Below, piece after piece: positions 42,329-51,535 of a stretch of 64,000 bases of DNA (positions within the stretch are counted from its first letter, which is position 1; every line of letters begins with the position of its first letter). Source of the stretch: Allobacillus halotolerans (GTDB taxonomy: Bacteria; Bacillota; Bacilli; Bacillales; Alkalibacillaceae); assembly GCF_028743495.1 (NCBI RefSeq), contig NZ_CP117968.1; one strand, given 5' to 3'. The notes beneath the pieces were generated by a model, which was given only the letters and a program-made list of their open reading frames with translations, made no database searches and had not been told where the DNA came from. The position numbers and the translations under genes were made by a program.

Positions 42329-42694
42329 TTATAGCTCCTTTAATTGCAGATCAGTAATCGTACCTTGATGGAAATATAATTGCCACCGTTCATCGATTAG
42401 CTTCCAAATTGAGCTACGAAAAGTATTACGATTTCTCGTTTGATCAGTTAAAAAATAAGTCGCTAAAACAACATTTGATTCTAATGGGTGAATTTCATAA
42501 TTATGTATAGACATTTCCGTTAAAACAACACCAGCTTTCATACATTCCTCTTTATCAAACATTTTACCCGAACTACCAATTTCGAAAAATTCATCAGCTA
42601 AAATATCAGCTAATTTTTCTTTGCTTTTACGCACCTCGAAGTTGATATGAGATTCTTCTAACTGTTTCAATTGTTCTTTTAAAGTCGCATCCAT
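42329..42694 (-). CDS. DUF4440/SnoaL-like small protein
   Basis: 121 residues. The N-terminal helix LKEQLKQLEESHINFEVRKS and then LADEFFEIGSSGKMFDKEE fit the DUF4440 NTF2-like fold found in small hydrolase or isomerase relatives. The C-terminal RSSIWKLIDERWQLYFHQGT also fits. The ATG at 42694 follows AAAGGAGG. It is single, with unknown function. Confidence 0.75.
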   Translation of the reverse strand: MDATLKEQLKQLEESHINFEVRKSKEKLADILADEFFEIGSSGKMFDKEECMKAGVVLTEMSIHNYEIHPLESNVVLATYFLTDQTRNRNTFRSSIWKLIDERWQLYFHQGTITDLQLKEL

Positions 42695-42795
42695 CGTCCA
42701 TCCTCCTTTGTCTTTATAAAGAGTAGTTAAAGCATTTAACAGCATTAAAAATTAAGCAACATTGAAAATAGTTTCTAATAGGATTTTGCTCACAA

Positions 42796-43242
42796 TTATT
42801 TTGTATTTACATAGTCTTCAACAAAACCTTTATCTTTATCATTTAATTCATATGGCAAATTATCTATAGTAAAATACTTCATATCTTTCGATTCACTATA
42901 ATCAATCTTAAGGTCTCCACAAACATTTTCAGTATAATAGACGGCCGTTGCAGAATATAATTCATCGCCATTCTCAACTTTTAAGTAATATTCTGGGCCG
43001 GAATATACGTTTAGTAAATTTAGATTATCAACTTTTAATCCTGTTTCTTCAAAAACTTCTCTTTTCGCCACTTCTTCAAAACTCTCACCTAAATCCATTA
43101 AACCACCTGGTAATCCCCAAGTTCCATTGTGTCTTTTTTGTAATAAAACCTCATCTTGGTCATTTAAAATGATGACAACAGAACCAGGTAAAATAATTGG
43201 TTTATGCCCTACATACTGTCTTAGATATCTAAAGTATTCCAA
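42796..43242 (-). CDS. Nudix hydrolase
   Basis: 148 residues with a complete Nudix box GX5EX7REUXEEXGU: GLMDLGESFEEVAKRE then VFEETGL (near residues 47-69). Such enzymes hydrolyse nucleoside diphosphate derivatives; the substrate is not known. The start is most likely the TTG at 43242, because GGGAG lies 8 bp upstream. Another TTG six codons earlier begins inside that site. A second, broken Nudix gene lies just upstream on the same strand. Confidence 0.85.
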   Translation of the reverse strand: MEYFRYLRQYVGHKPIILPGSVVIILNDQDEVLLQKRHNGTWGLPGGLMDLGESFEEVAKREVFEETGLKVDNLNLLNVYSGPEYYLKVENGDELYSATAVYYTENVCGDLKIDYSESKDMKYFTIDNLPYELNDKDKGFVEDYVNTK

Positions 43243-43361
43243 TAATACTTCTCCCTTCAACGTTCTATATTTCAGTGTTTTTTATATTCTCAACGCACGT
43301 TCACTGAATCTCAAGACCATCACCAGATGATTAACTTAACCGTATTAAATCACATACTTCA

Positions 43362-43780
43362 TTAAGAGTTATGACTATAATTATTTTTTATACAATCTAT
43401 TAAAAACTCTCTATCTTCAGGAAAGCTTAAGTGAAGTTCATTCAACTCATCTATCGTTTTCCAATCGATATCATAGATTAACTGATCAGGGTCTTGTATT
43501 TCTCTTTCTCCACCAATAACTTTCACGAAGAAATAGTGAACTTCAACTCTGAAACCTTCCAGCATACCTACTTTGAGCTTAATCTCCTTCATTATTTCTG
43601 TTACATATCCCGTTTCTTCTTTGATTTCCCTGATAAACACTCTTCAAATGTTTCATCCTTTTCAAGACCACCGGATGGTACCGACCACGATTTTATTTCT
43701 TCAGGCTTTCCTTGTAATACCATTAGCAATTGTCCCTTCTCATTCACACATACACCTGAAGAACCTTTCCATTCATTCAT
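43362..43780 (-). pseudogene. Frameshifted Nudix hydrolase gene
   Basis: The first part, from the ATG at 43780 (with GGGGGAG upstream), reads MNEWKGSSGVCVNEKGQLLM and reaches GGLEKDETFEEC. The second part, in the next frame, continues IREIKEETGYVTEIM and runs to the stop at 43362. Joined, they make a proper Nudix box. Between the Cys codon TGT and ATCAGG only TT remains where TTT or another codon is needed, so a single base is missing. Either the gene is inactive or this is a sequencing error. It is unlike its intact neighbour in sequence, so it is not a recent duplicate. Confidence 0.85.
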
Positions 43781-43937
43781 ACAAGTCTCCCCCATAATTA
43801 ATCTGTGTTTATACTTACTTCTCTGTATTGATTTGAAATCCCTCTTTAAAGCGCCTTACGTACTAGTATTTGTTGTCATATCTAGCTAATTATTAAACAC
43901 CTAAACAATGAAACAATAAATTATATGCTTTAATATG

Positions 43938-43966
43938 TTGACAGTTCAACTCAGTTCTGGAATAAT
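43938..43966 (+). promoter_or_regulatory. Sigma-A promoter of the pyr operon
   Basis: TTGACA, 17 bp spacer, AATAAT. It lies 30 bp upstream of the first PyrR-type attenuator and is the only strong promoter before pyrB. The preceding 150 bp (43781-43937) hold nothing else recognisable. Confidence 0.8.
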
Positions 43967-43996
43967 AAAAACAATTAAATATCAATATCCTTTAAT

Positions 43997-44092
43997 TTAG
44001 TCCTGTGAGGCTTATCAAGGAAGTGACAAACTTTATGTAGAGATACGTATGTCAAATCCCTTTTTTCCTCATGGAGAAAAGGGATTTTTTAA
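43997..44092 (+). promoter_or_regulatory. PyrR-type attenuator 1
   Basis: TTTAGTCCTGTGAGGCTTAT followed by CAAGGAAG matches the PyrR-binding anti-antiterminator consensus (AGUCCnGnGAGGCU...AAGG). A factor-independent terminator follows: AAATCCCTTTTTTCC, loop, GGAGAAAAGGGATTTTTT (about 44055-44090). With PyrR and UMP bound, this terminator should form. Confidence 0.8.
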
Positions 44093-44107
44093 AGGACACT
44101 CCTTAAA

Positions 44108-44146
44108 ATGAACATCTCTAGCAGAGCACGGAGAAAAACCAGTTAA
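44108..44146 (+). other. Possible 12-codon leader ORF between the attenuators
   Basis: ATG AAC ATC through AGT TAA encodes MNISSRARRKTS, with AAGGA 11 bp upstream. It lies where pyrR-pyrP would stand in B. subtilis but shows no similarity to PyrR. It may be chance. Confidence 0.2.
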
Positions 44147-44210
44147 ACATATGAAATGAGAGATCCAAACATTCTTGACGGTTTATAAACTAAATAAACG
44201 AAACCTTTAA

Positions 44211-44304
44211 ACAAATCCAGAGAGGTTTGCAAGGTTGCTCTAAGATTACGTGTTTATCTATGGACACGTATACCTCTTTGCGACCTTCGCAAAGAGGTTT
44301 TTTT
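44211..44304 (+). promoter_or_regulatory. PyrR-type attenuator 2 (pyrB leader)
   Basis: AAATCCAGAGAGGTTTGCAAGG is a textbook PyrR-binding loop. The terminator ACCTCTTTGCGA / TCGCAAAGAGGT with a T run lies at 44272-44304, 27 bp before pyrB. The loop sequence GAGAGGTTTGC can pair with the terminator's left arm region to form the alternative structure. Confidence 0.92.
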
Positions 44305-44330
44305 ATTATTACCAGAGGAGGAACGTCAAA

Positions 44331-45251
44331 ATGAATCACTTTTTCACAATCGATCAGTTATCTTCGTCTGAGATTATGATGCTTTTAAAACTGGCCAAAA
44401 AATATAAATCTTGTAGTCCAAACGTAGACAAGAAAATTTTTGGTGCCAATTTATTTTTCGAACCGAGTACACGAACGAAAATGAGCTTTATTGTCGCACA
44501 GAGAAAATTAGGAATTGACGTATTAGATTTCAATGAATCCGTATCGAGTACAAAAAAAGGTGAAAGTTTATACGATACGGCCAAAACATTTGAAGCAATT
44601 GGCGCTAACTTTCTAGTTATTAGACATCAATCGGATCGTTGGATGGATGAGCTAAAGGATATCTCGATTCCTATTATTAACGCAGGAGCAGGTAAATCCG
44701 AACACCCAACGCAGTGTTTATTGGATTTACTAACTATATATGATTCCTTTGAACAATTTAAAGAATTAAAGATTTCTATAGTCGGTGACATCAAACATAG
44801 CCGTGTCGCCCATTCAAACATCAAAGCATTACAAAAGTTAGGAGCTGATGTCTATGTTAGCGCACCGCCAGGTTTAGAAGACGACAAGTTAACGATACCA
44901 AACATTACTGTAGATCAAGCGGTAGAGTTAAGCGACGTCGTTATGCTATTGCGTGTACAATCTGAGCGTCATATTGGCAAAAACGAAACAAAAACAGACT
45001 ATCTAGAAAAGTACGGGTTAACAAAATTAAGAGAGAAACGAATGAAAAAGAATGCAATTATTCTTCACCCTGCACCCATAAACCGAGGTATAGAAATAGA
45101 TTCAACCCTCGTAGAATGTGATCGTTCTCGTATCTTTAACCAAATGGAGAATGGTGTGTATGTAAGAATGGCTCTGATGATGAAACTATTACAAGATTGG
45201 GGAGTGTTAAAACATGAAAACGTTATTGAAGAACGTAACGCTATACGCTAA
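44331..45251 (+). CDS. pyrB: Aspartate carbamoyltransferase catalytic chain
   Basis: 306 residues; joins carbamoyl phosphate and aspartate. The carbamoyl phosphate motif FFEPSTRTKMSF (near residue 46), the aspartate/CP site HPTQCLLDLL (near 128), and LHPAPINRGIEI (near 260) are intact. The start is the ATG at 44331 after AGAGGAGG; the frame is open further upstream through the attenuator, which is not coding. No regulatory chain (PyrI) is present, as in other bacilli. It overlaps pyrC by 38 bp. Confidence 0.95.
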   Translation: MNHFFTIDQLSSSEIMMLLKLAKKYKSCSPNVDKKIFGANLFFEPSTRTKMSFIVAQRKLGIDVLDFNESVSSTKKGESLYDTAKTFEAIGANFLVIRHQSDRWMDELKDISIPIINAGAGKSEHPTQCLLDLLTIYDSFEQFKELKISIVGDIKHSRVAHSNIKALQKLGADVYVSAPPGLEDDKLTIPNITVDQAVELSDVVMLLRVQSERHIGKNETKTDYLEKYGLTKLREKRMKKNAIILHPAPINRGIEIDSTLVECDRSRIFNQMENGVYVRMALMMKLLQDWGVLKHENVIEERNAIR

Positions 45252-46503
45252 TGCGGACGAGTTAGAAACGAATGACGTATTAATTACCGATAAAAAAATT
45301 ACCAATATAAGCAATGAAGACATTGATAGTGAGAATATCGACAACATTATTCATTGCAACGGGAATTTGTTAGTACCAGGATTTATCGATGTACATATCC
45401 ACTTACGCGAACCAGGTGGTGAACAAAAAGAAACGATCAAAACGGGAACAAGCGCTGCCGCCCGAGGAGGTTTCACTACGGTTTGTGCGATGCCAAATAC
45501 AAACCCAGTTCCAGACTCATCTGAAAAAATGAATCAACTTCATGAACGAATAAAGAAAGACGCTTTGATCAGAGTCTTGCCTTATGCCGCAATAACGGAA
45601 GGATTACAAGGTGAAACGATCGTCAATATGGAGGAACTATCAAATGCTAGTTGTTTCGCCTTCACAGATGATGGGGTAGGCATTCAATCCGCAGATATGA
45701 TGTATCGTGCAATGAAGCAAGCAACAGCGGTTAATAAACCGATTGTAGCTCACTGTGAAGACAATTCTCTTGTATACGATGGAGTAATCCATGAAGGAGA
45801 AGTCAGCAAGAGATTAAATCTTCCTGGTATTCCTTCGTTGAGTGAATCAGTCCAAATTGCTCGTGATGTGCTACTAGCAGAAGCAACAGGCTGTCATTAT
45901 CATGTCTGTCACGTTAGTACAAAAGAGTCTGTGAGAGTCATTCGGGATGCAAAGAAGGCCGGTATCCATGTCACTGCTGAAGTATCTCCACACCATTTAG
46001 TTCTCAATGAAAATGACATACGATCAGACAATGCTCAATTTAAGATGAATCCACCACTTAGAAGTAAAGAAGATCAACGCGCATTACTTGAAGGATTACT
46101 CGATGGCACGATTGACTTTATTGCAACCGACCATGCACCGCATACAGCATCAGAAAAAGATAAAGGATTTTTACAAGCTCCATTTGGAATTGTCGGTTTA
46201 GAGACAGCTTTTCCAATTTTGTACACCTTTTTTGTAGAAACAAAAAAAGTAACCCTGAAGCAATTAATTGATTGGCTAACGATCAAACCTGCAAAAACAT
46301 TTAACCTACCTTTTGGAAAGTTAAAAGAAGGAAATCTCGCAGACCTTACATTAATCGATCTAGAAAAAACGAATACCATTGATAAAAACAAGTTCTATTC
46401 AAAAGGAAAAAACACACCATTTGATCAATATGATGTCCGTGGAATTCCTGTGCTAACTATGTTTGAAGGTGAAGTCGTATATGAGGAGGCAAATAATGAA
46501 TAA
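45214..46503 (+). CDS. pyrC: Dihydroorotase
   Basis: 429-residue zinc amidohydrolase that cyclises carbamoyl aspartate to dihydroorotate. The metal motif is DVHIHLREPGG (near residue 60), with ligands in AHCEDNSL, YHVCHVST and ATDHAPHT (catalytic Asp). This is the class I type found in Gram-positive pyr operons. The start lies within the end of pyrB, and its stop overlaps the start of pyrAA, showing tight coupling. Confidence 0.95.
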   Translation: MKTLLKNVTLYANADELETNDVLITDKKITNISNEDIDSENIDNIIHCNGNLLVPGFIDVHIHLREPGGEQKETIKTGTSAAARGGFTTVCAMPNTNPVPDSSEKMNQLHERIKKDALIRVLPYAAITEGLQGETIVNMEELSNASCFAFTDDGVGIQSADMMYRAMKQATAVNKPIVAHCEDNSLVYDGVIHEGEVSKRLNLPGIPSLSESVQIARDVLLAEATGCHYHVCHVSTKESVRVIRDAKKAGIHVTAEVSPHHLVLNENDIRSDNAQFKMNPPLRSKEDQRALLEGLLDGTIDFIATDHAPHTASEKDKGFLQAPFGIVGLETAFPILYTFFVETKKVTLKQLIDWLTIKPAKTFNLPFGKLKEGNLADLTLIDLEKTNTIDKNKFYSKGKNTPFDQYDVRGIPVLTMFEGEVVYEEANNE

Positions 46504-47599
46504 ACGTCGACTGGTGTTAGAAGATGGCACTGTAATGGATGGAATTGGATTTGGTTATCAAGGCGAAGTAAATGGCGAGATGATTTTCAATACAGGAATG
46601 ACCGGCTATGAGCATGTGTTATCAGATCCCTCGTATTGTGGACAATTAGTCGTCATGACGAGCCCGAAAATAAGTACAAACGGAATTAATCAGAGTGACT
46701 GTGTGTCCTCTTATATGAATGGGTTAATTGTTAAAGATTATGGTAACTCTCCGAATCGTTCTCAGGATGCAAAAGATTTAAATTCTTTTTTACTCGATCA
46801 ACAAATACCCGGACTTGCAAATATTGATACACGGATGTTAACAAAACATATTCGTCAATTTGGAACATTAAAAGGTTCGATTGTTGATGCCGACACCCCT
46901 ATTGATATGACGATTAAAAAATTGAAAAGCGTAAAAGATTCCTCAGATCATGTTCAAAAAGTCTCTACTCAAAAACCATATGTGATCCCAGGCAAAGGGG
47001 CTAACATCGTCATCATCGACCTAGGTATGAAACACAGTATATTAAAAGAATTGACTGCGCGAGATTGCCAAGTAACTGTAGTGCCATATAACTATTCGGC
47101 TGATCAAATTTTACAGTTAAAGCCAGATGGCATTTTAATTTCAAGCGGTCCTGGAAATCCTAAAAATCTTCCAGAAACGATCGCAACGATCCAGCAACTA
47201 CCGAGGCATATCCCAGTATTCGGAATTGGCTTAGGTCATCAAGTGATGGCTTTGGCACTTGGTGCTGACACTGAGAAAATGTTAAACGGTCACCATGGCA
47301 ATAACTATCCAGTCAAAGATCTTTTGAAACAAAAATCATATATGACGAGCCAAAATCATCTTTACTCAGTTAGTAGAAACTCACTACGAAATACCGACTT
47401 AGAGATAACGCATATCGGATTAAATGAAGATTCAATCGAAGGCCTTCGCCATAAATCCTATTCGTATTTTTCAGTTCAATTTCAACCGGAAGGTAAACCT
47501 GGACCTGAAGATATGCACTATTTGTATGATGAATTTTTAATAAAAATACAGCATCATCAAGCAAAAAATGAGGAGGATGTTTATGCCGAAAAATATTGA
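46496..47599 (+). CDS. pyrAA: Carbamoyl-phosphate synthase small subunit with a degenerate glutaminase site
   Basis: 367 residues, from the ATG at 46496 after GAGGAGG. The N-terminal CPSase domain is recognisable (LEDGTVMDGIGFGYQGEV, TGMTGYEHVLSDPSYCGQ, IDTRMLTKHIRQFGTLKGS). In the class I amidotransferase domain the nucleophile motif GICLGHQ reads GIGLGHQ (codon GGC at 47228-47230), and the catalytic His motif GHPEASPGP reads FQPEGKPGP. Cys and His of the triad are therefore both lost, while the Glu stays. Other conserved spots also drift (SSGPGNPKN, TSQNHLYSV). In E. coli, loss of this Cys leaves only ammonia-dependent activity, and mammalian CPS1 also lacks it. The gene overlaps pyrC and pyrAB and is otherwise intact, so it is under selection, perhaps as a structural partner of the large subunit. 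Confidence 0.9.
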   Translation: MNKRRLVLEDGTVMDGIGFGYQGEVNGEMIFNTGMTGYEHVLSDPSYCGQLVVMTSPKISTNGINQSDCVSSYMNGLIVKDYGNSPNRSQDAKDLNSFLLDQQIPGLANIDTRMLTKHIRQFGTLKGSIVDADTPIDMTIKKLKSVKDSSDHVQKVSTQKPYVIPGKGANIVIIDLGMKHSILKELTARDCQVTVVPYNYSADQILQLKPDGILISSGPGNPKNLPETIATIQQLPRHIPVFGIGLGHQVMALALGADTEKMLNGHHGNNYPVKDLLKQKSYMTSQNHLYSVSRNSLRNTDLEITHIGLNEDSIEGLRHKSYSYFSVQFQPEGKPGPEDMHYLYDEFLIKIQHHQAKNEEDVYAEKY

Positions 47600-50500
47600 T
47601 ATTAAAAAAATACTAGTCATTGGATCTGGACCTATTGTCATCGGGCAAGCAGCGGAGTTTGATTATTCCGGAACCCAAGCTTGTGAGTCACTGCGCGAAG
47701 AAGGCTATACTGTTATTCTAGCAAATTCAAATCCAGCGACGATTATGACCGATCACACCGTTGCTGACAAAGTGTATATGGAGCCATTAACGATTGAGTT
47801 TTTAAAGAAAATCATTCAAAAAGAGCAGCCCGATGCACTCCTCCCTACTCTCGGAGGACAAACCGGATTAAATCTAGCAATTGAACTTGAGCAAGCTGGT
47901 ATTTTAAAAGAATATGGTGTTACCCTTTTAGGATCCTCTCTAGATGCCATAGAAAAAGCTGAAGATCGCGAGAAATTTCGTTCTTTAATGAAAGAAATAA
48001 ATGAACCAGTTCCAGATAGTCGAATTGTCACAACCGTTGAAGAAGCATTAAATTTTGCAAGTGATATTGGTTTTCCACTCATTGTCCGCCCTGCCTATAC
48101 ATTAGGCGGAACAGGTGGAGGTATGTGTTATGACCAAAAACAATTGAAAGAAATTACTCGCGCGGGTCTCTCTCTTTCACCGATGAATCAATGTCTTATC
48201 GAGAAGAATATTGCCGGCTTTAAAGAAATTGAATTTGAAGTTCTCAGAGATAAAAATGATCAAGCGATCGTCGTTTGTGATATGGAAAATGTAGACCCAG
48301 TTGGCATCCATACTGGAGACTCAATTGTCGTTGCCCCTTCCCAAACATTGAGTGATCAGGCGTATCAATTATTAAGAAACGCTTCCTTAAAAATTATTCG
48401 CGCCTTAAAAATTGAGGGTGGATGTAATGTGCAGCTAGCCCTCGACCCAGACAGTTTAACTTACTATATTATCGAAGTGAATCCTCGCGTCAGCAGGTCA
48501 TCAGCCCTTGCTTCTAAAGCAACCGGTTACCCAATTGCTAAAGTGGCAGCCAAAATAGCGGTAGGCTTAACTCTAGACGAAATAATGAACCCAATGACAA
48601 ATACAACAGGCATGTTTGAGCCAACACTCGATTATATCGTTACGAAATTCCCTCGATTCCCATTTGATAAATTTACATCAGGTAATCGCTATCTCGGAAC
48701 CCAAATGAAGGCTACGGGCGAAATCATGGCCCTTGGACGTTCATTTACAGAATCTCTGTTAAAAGGGATTCGCTCGATTGATATTGGCGCCGAAGAATTC
48801 AAACTAAAACATATCGAAGAGCTATCAGACACAACCATCATCGATAAATTAAAACGAGCAGATGATGAACGTATATTTGTTTTAGCGGAAGCCTTTCGAC
48901 GTGGCATGACGGTCGACGATATTCACCACTGGACAAAGATCAATCATTATTTCCTTCATCAATTAAATAGCATTATCACACTTGAAAAGAAGTTAATTGA
49001 AAACGAACTTTCTGAAGAGTTACTGCAAGAAGCCAAGAAAGTCGGATTATCGGATTGTCACATATCTAGACTGACTGACCAAACGGCAGATGATATCTTC
49101 CAGCTACGACGTGAGACAAATCTCTTCCCTGTTTACAAAATGGTCGATACATGTGCTGCTGAGTTTGAATCAGTTACACCGTATTTTTACAGCACGTATG
49201 AATACGAAAACGAATCCAATCAATCTAAACGAAAAAAAGTTCTCATTCTCGGCTCTGGTCCAATTCGTATCGGTCAAGGTATTGAATTTGATTATGCCAC
49301 CGTCCATTCTGTGTTAGCAGTCAAAGAAATGGGTTATGAAGCGATCATTATGAATAATAACCCTGAAACGTATTCAACTGATTTCACCATCTCAGATAAA
49401 CTCTATTTCGAACCGTTAACATTGGAAGATGTGATGAATGTCATTGAACTCGAAAAGCCTGAAGGAGTAATCGTCCAATTTGGCGGCCAGACAGCAATTA
49501 ATTTAGCAGCTGGATTTGAGCGACACGGTATAAACATTCTAGGAACAAGCCTGGAATCAATCGATCGTGCGGAAGACCGGGACAAATTTGAACAGCTCTT
49601 AAATGACTTAAATTTATTACGACCTAAAGGAAAAACCGTTTTAAGATTGGAAGAAGCATTTGAAGTCGCAAATGACATCGGATATCCAGTATTAGTACGC
49701 CCTTCTTATGTCATCGGTGGAAGTCGAATGGAAATTATTCATGGAGATGATGAACTACAAACCTATTTGGAGAAATCAGTTGGAGTAAATAGCGAACACC
49801 CAGTTTTAATTGATAAATATTTAACAGGAATCGAAGTTGAAATTGATGCGATCAGTGATGGTGAAACAACGATTGTTCCAGGGATTATGGAACATATTGA
49901 ACGGGCTGGCGTCCATTCAGGTGATTCAATAGCTGTGTATCCCCCACAACGAGTAACCGAGCATATTCGCAATGCGTGTATGGAAGCGACGAGACGTCTT
50001 ACTGAAGAGTTAAATGTTAAAGGACTCATAAACATTCAATTTATCATTAAAGATCATCACGTCTATGTTCTCGAAGTCAATCCTAGATCCAGTCGAACGA
50101 TTCCATTTTTAAGTAAAATAACTGGAGTTACGATGGCTAACTTAGCTACAAAGTGCATCTTAGGTGCAAAATTAGCAGACTTAGGATTTAAAACGGGCAT
50201 TCTTCCAGAAGGTGATTATGTCGCAACGAAAGTACCTGTCTTCTCATTCGAAAAACTTAGAAGTGTTGATACGACCCTAGGGCCTGAAATGAAATCGACC
50301 GGCGAAGCGATTGGTTATGATAGTACGTTAGAAAAAGCTCTATATAAAGGTTTAGTGGCTTCAGGCATTTCGATTCCGACAGAAGGTTCTGTTCTCCTAA
50401 CAGTAGCAGATCAAGATAAACAAGAAGCGCGTGAAATCGCCAAAAGCTTTTTCGAGCTAGGGTTCAAATTATATGCAACAAAAGGAACAGCACTGAATTT

Positions 50501-50780
50501 ACAAGAAATTGGTCTGCCAGTCATACAAGTAGATAAAATTGGTTCGGACAATGATCATGTCTTGTCCCTCATCAGGAATCAATCTGTTCAATTTGTAATT
50601 AATACATTATCGTCAGGTAGACAGCCAAGATCAGAAGGATTTATGATTCGCCGGGAATCAGTTGAAAACGGAATCGCTTGTCTAACAAATCTTGACACAG
50701 CACGTGCTATTTTACGAGTCATTGATTCGAATAGTTTTAGTGCGAGACCAATGATCAATAAAGAGGTTGTTCAACTATGA
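47583..50780 (+). CDS. pyrAB: Carbamoyl-phosphate synthase large subunit
   Basis: 1065 residues with the two homologous ATP-grasp halves. The first carries VIGSGPIVIGQAAEFDYSGT and RPAYTLGGTGGG, with NVQLALDPDSLTYYIIEVNP. The second carries ILGSGPIRIGQGIEFDYATV and RPSYVIGGSRM with YVLEVNPRSSRTIPF. The C-terminal methylglyoxal-synthase-like regulatory domain follows (LTVADQDKQEAREIAKSFFE). All ATP-site motifs look intact. The ATG at 47583 follows GAGGAGGATG and lies within the end of pyrAA. Carbamoyl phosphate is made here from bicarbonate, ATP and ammonia, which the altered small subunit probably cannot supply from glutamine. Confidence 0.95.
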   Translation: MPKNIDIKKILVIGSGPIVIGQAAEFDYSGTQACESLREEGYTVILANSNPATIMTDHTVADKVYMEPLTIEFLKKIIQKEQPDALLPTLGGQTGLNLAIELEQAGILKEYGVTLLGSSLDAIEKAEDREKFRSLMKEINEPVPDSRIVTTVEEALNFASDIGFPLIVRPAYTLGGTGGGMCYDQKQLKEITRAGLSLSPMNQCLIEKNIAGFKEIEFEVLRDKNDQAIVVCDMENVDPVGIHTGDSIVVAPSQTLSDQAYQLLRNASLKIIRALKIEGGCNVQLALDPDSLTYYIIEVNPRVSRSSALASKATGYPIAKVAAKIAVGLTLDEIMNPMTNTTGMFEPTLDYIVTKFPRFPFDKFTSGNRYLGTQMKATGEIMALGRSFTESLLKGIRSIDIGAEEFKLKHIEELSDTTIIDKLKRADDERIFVLAEAFRRGMTVDDIHHWTKINHYFLHQLNSIITLEKKLIENELSEELLQEAKKVGLSDCHISRLTDQTADDIFQLRRETNLFPVYKMVDTCAAEFESVTPYFYSTYEYENESNQSKRKKVLILGSGPIRIGQGIEFDYATVHSVLAVKEMGYEAIIMNNNPETYSTDFTISDKLYFEPLTLEDVMNVIELEKPEGVIVQFGGQTAINLAAGFERHGINILGTSLESIDRAEDRDKFEQLLNDLNLLRPKGKTVLRLEEAFEVANDIGYPVLVRPSYVIGGSRMEIIHGDDELQTYLEKSVGVNSEHPVLIDKYLTGIEVEIDAISDGETTIVPGIMEHIERAGVHSGDSIAVYPPQRVTEHIRNACMEATRRLTEELNVKGLINIQFIIKDHHVYVLEVNPRSSRTIPFLSKITGVTMANLATKCILGAKLADLGFKTGILPEGDYVATKVPVFSFEKLRSVDTTLGPEMKSTGEAIGYDSTLEKALYKGLVASGISIPTEGSVLLTVADQDKQEAREIAKSFFELGFKLYATKGTALNLQEIGLPVIQVDKIGSDNDHVLSLIRNQSVQFVINTLSSGRQPRSEGFMIRRESVENGIACLTNLDTARAILRVIDSNSFSARPMINKEVVQL

Positions 50781-51535
50781 TCAACAAAGTAAATATGGTT
50801 ATTCAAAAGAAAACAATCGTTGCAAAAGGTACTTTAGAATTCGTCTTAAAAAACGACTTTATTAGTCACCATGCTACTCCTGGCCAGTTTCTTCACATAC
50901 TTATAGATGGATTGACGTTAAGACGACCCGTATCCATTACTGACCTAGATAAGTCATCGGGCGAAGTGACAATCGTTTTCAAAATTGTAGGCGAAGGAAC
51001 GAAGAAGCTTGCCACATATGAGCCGAGACAATCGATTGATGTAATCGGCCCACTCGGAAATGGTTTCGACATTAAAGATACACATCAGAAAACAGTTTTA
51101 CTAATCGGTGGGGGGATTGGTATTCCCCCTTTATATCATCTAGGAAAAAGACTAGTAGAGAACGATGCGAAGATTATTTCTATATTGGGCTATCAGACGA
51201 AAGAAAGTGTGTTTTATGAAAGAGAATTCCAAGCACTCGGTGATACGTACGTAGTCACCAACGATGGCACACATGGTTACCAAGGATTGGTCACTGACGT
51301 CCTATCAAAAGTTGGTTCGTTTGATACTTTTTATACGTGTGGACCAACTCCGATGTTAAAGGCGGTCAAAGAGAGATTATCAAATGTTGATGGGTCTATT
51401 TCATTAGAAGAACGGATGGGATGTGGAATCGGCGCTTGTCTTGCATGTGTCATACCAACAAGCGATGGAGAAGGCTATAGGAAAATATGTCAAGATGGCC
51501 CTGTCTTTCACGCCAAGGAGGTTAATTTATCATGA
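50777..51535 (+). CDS. pyrK: Dihydroorotate dehydrogenase electron transfer subunit
   Basis: 252 residues. The FAD/NAD-binding ferredoxin-reductase fold shows RRPVSITDLD and LIGGGIGIPPLYHL. A C-terminal 2Fe-2S site is formed by four cysteines in ERMGCGIGACLACVIP and YRKICQDGPVF. It passes electrons from PyrD to NAD. The start overlaps the pyrAB stop in ATGA, and its end overlaps pyrD. Confidence 0.95.
   Translation: MINKVNMVIQKKTIVAKGTLEFVLKNDFISHHATPGQFLHILIDGLTLRRPVSITDLDKSSGEVTIVFKIVGEGTKKLATYEPRQSIDVIGPLGNGFDIKDTHQKTVLLIGGGIGIPPLYHLGKRLVENDAKIISILGYQTKESVFYEREFQALGDTYVVTNDGTHGYQGLVTDVLSKVGSFDTFYTCGPTPMLKAVKERLSNVDGSISLEERMGCGIGACLACVIPTSDGEGYRKICQDGPVFHAKEVNLS

Noticed and set aside
44175..44180. 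TTGACG before the second attenuator as an internal pyr promoter
   Set aside because: No acceptable -10 hexamer lies 16-18 bp downstream.
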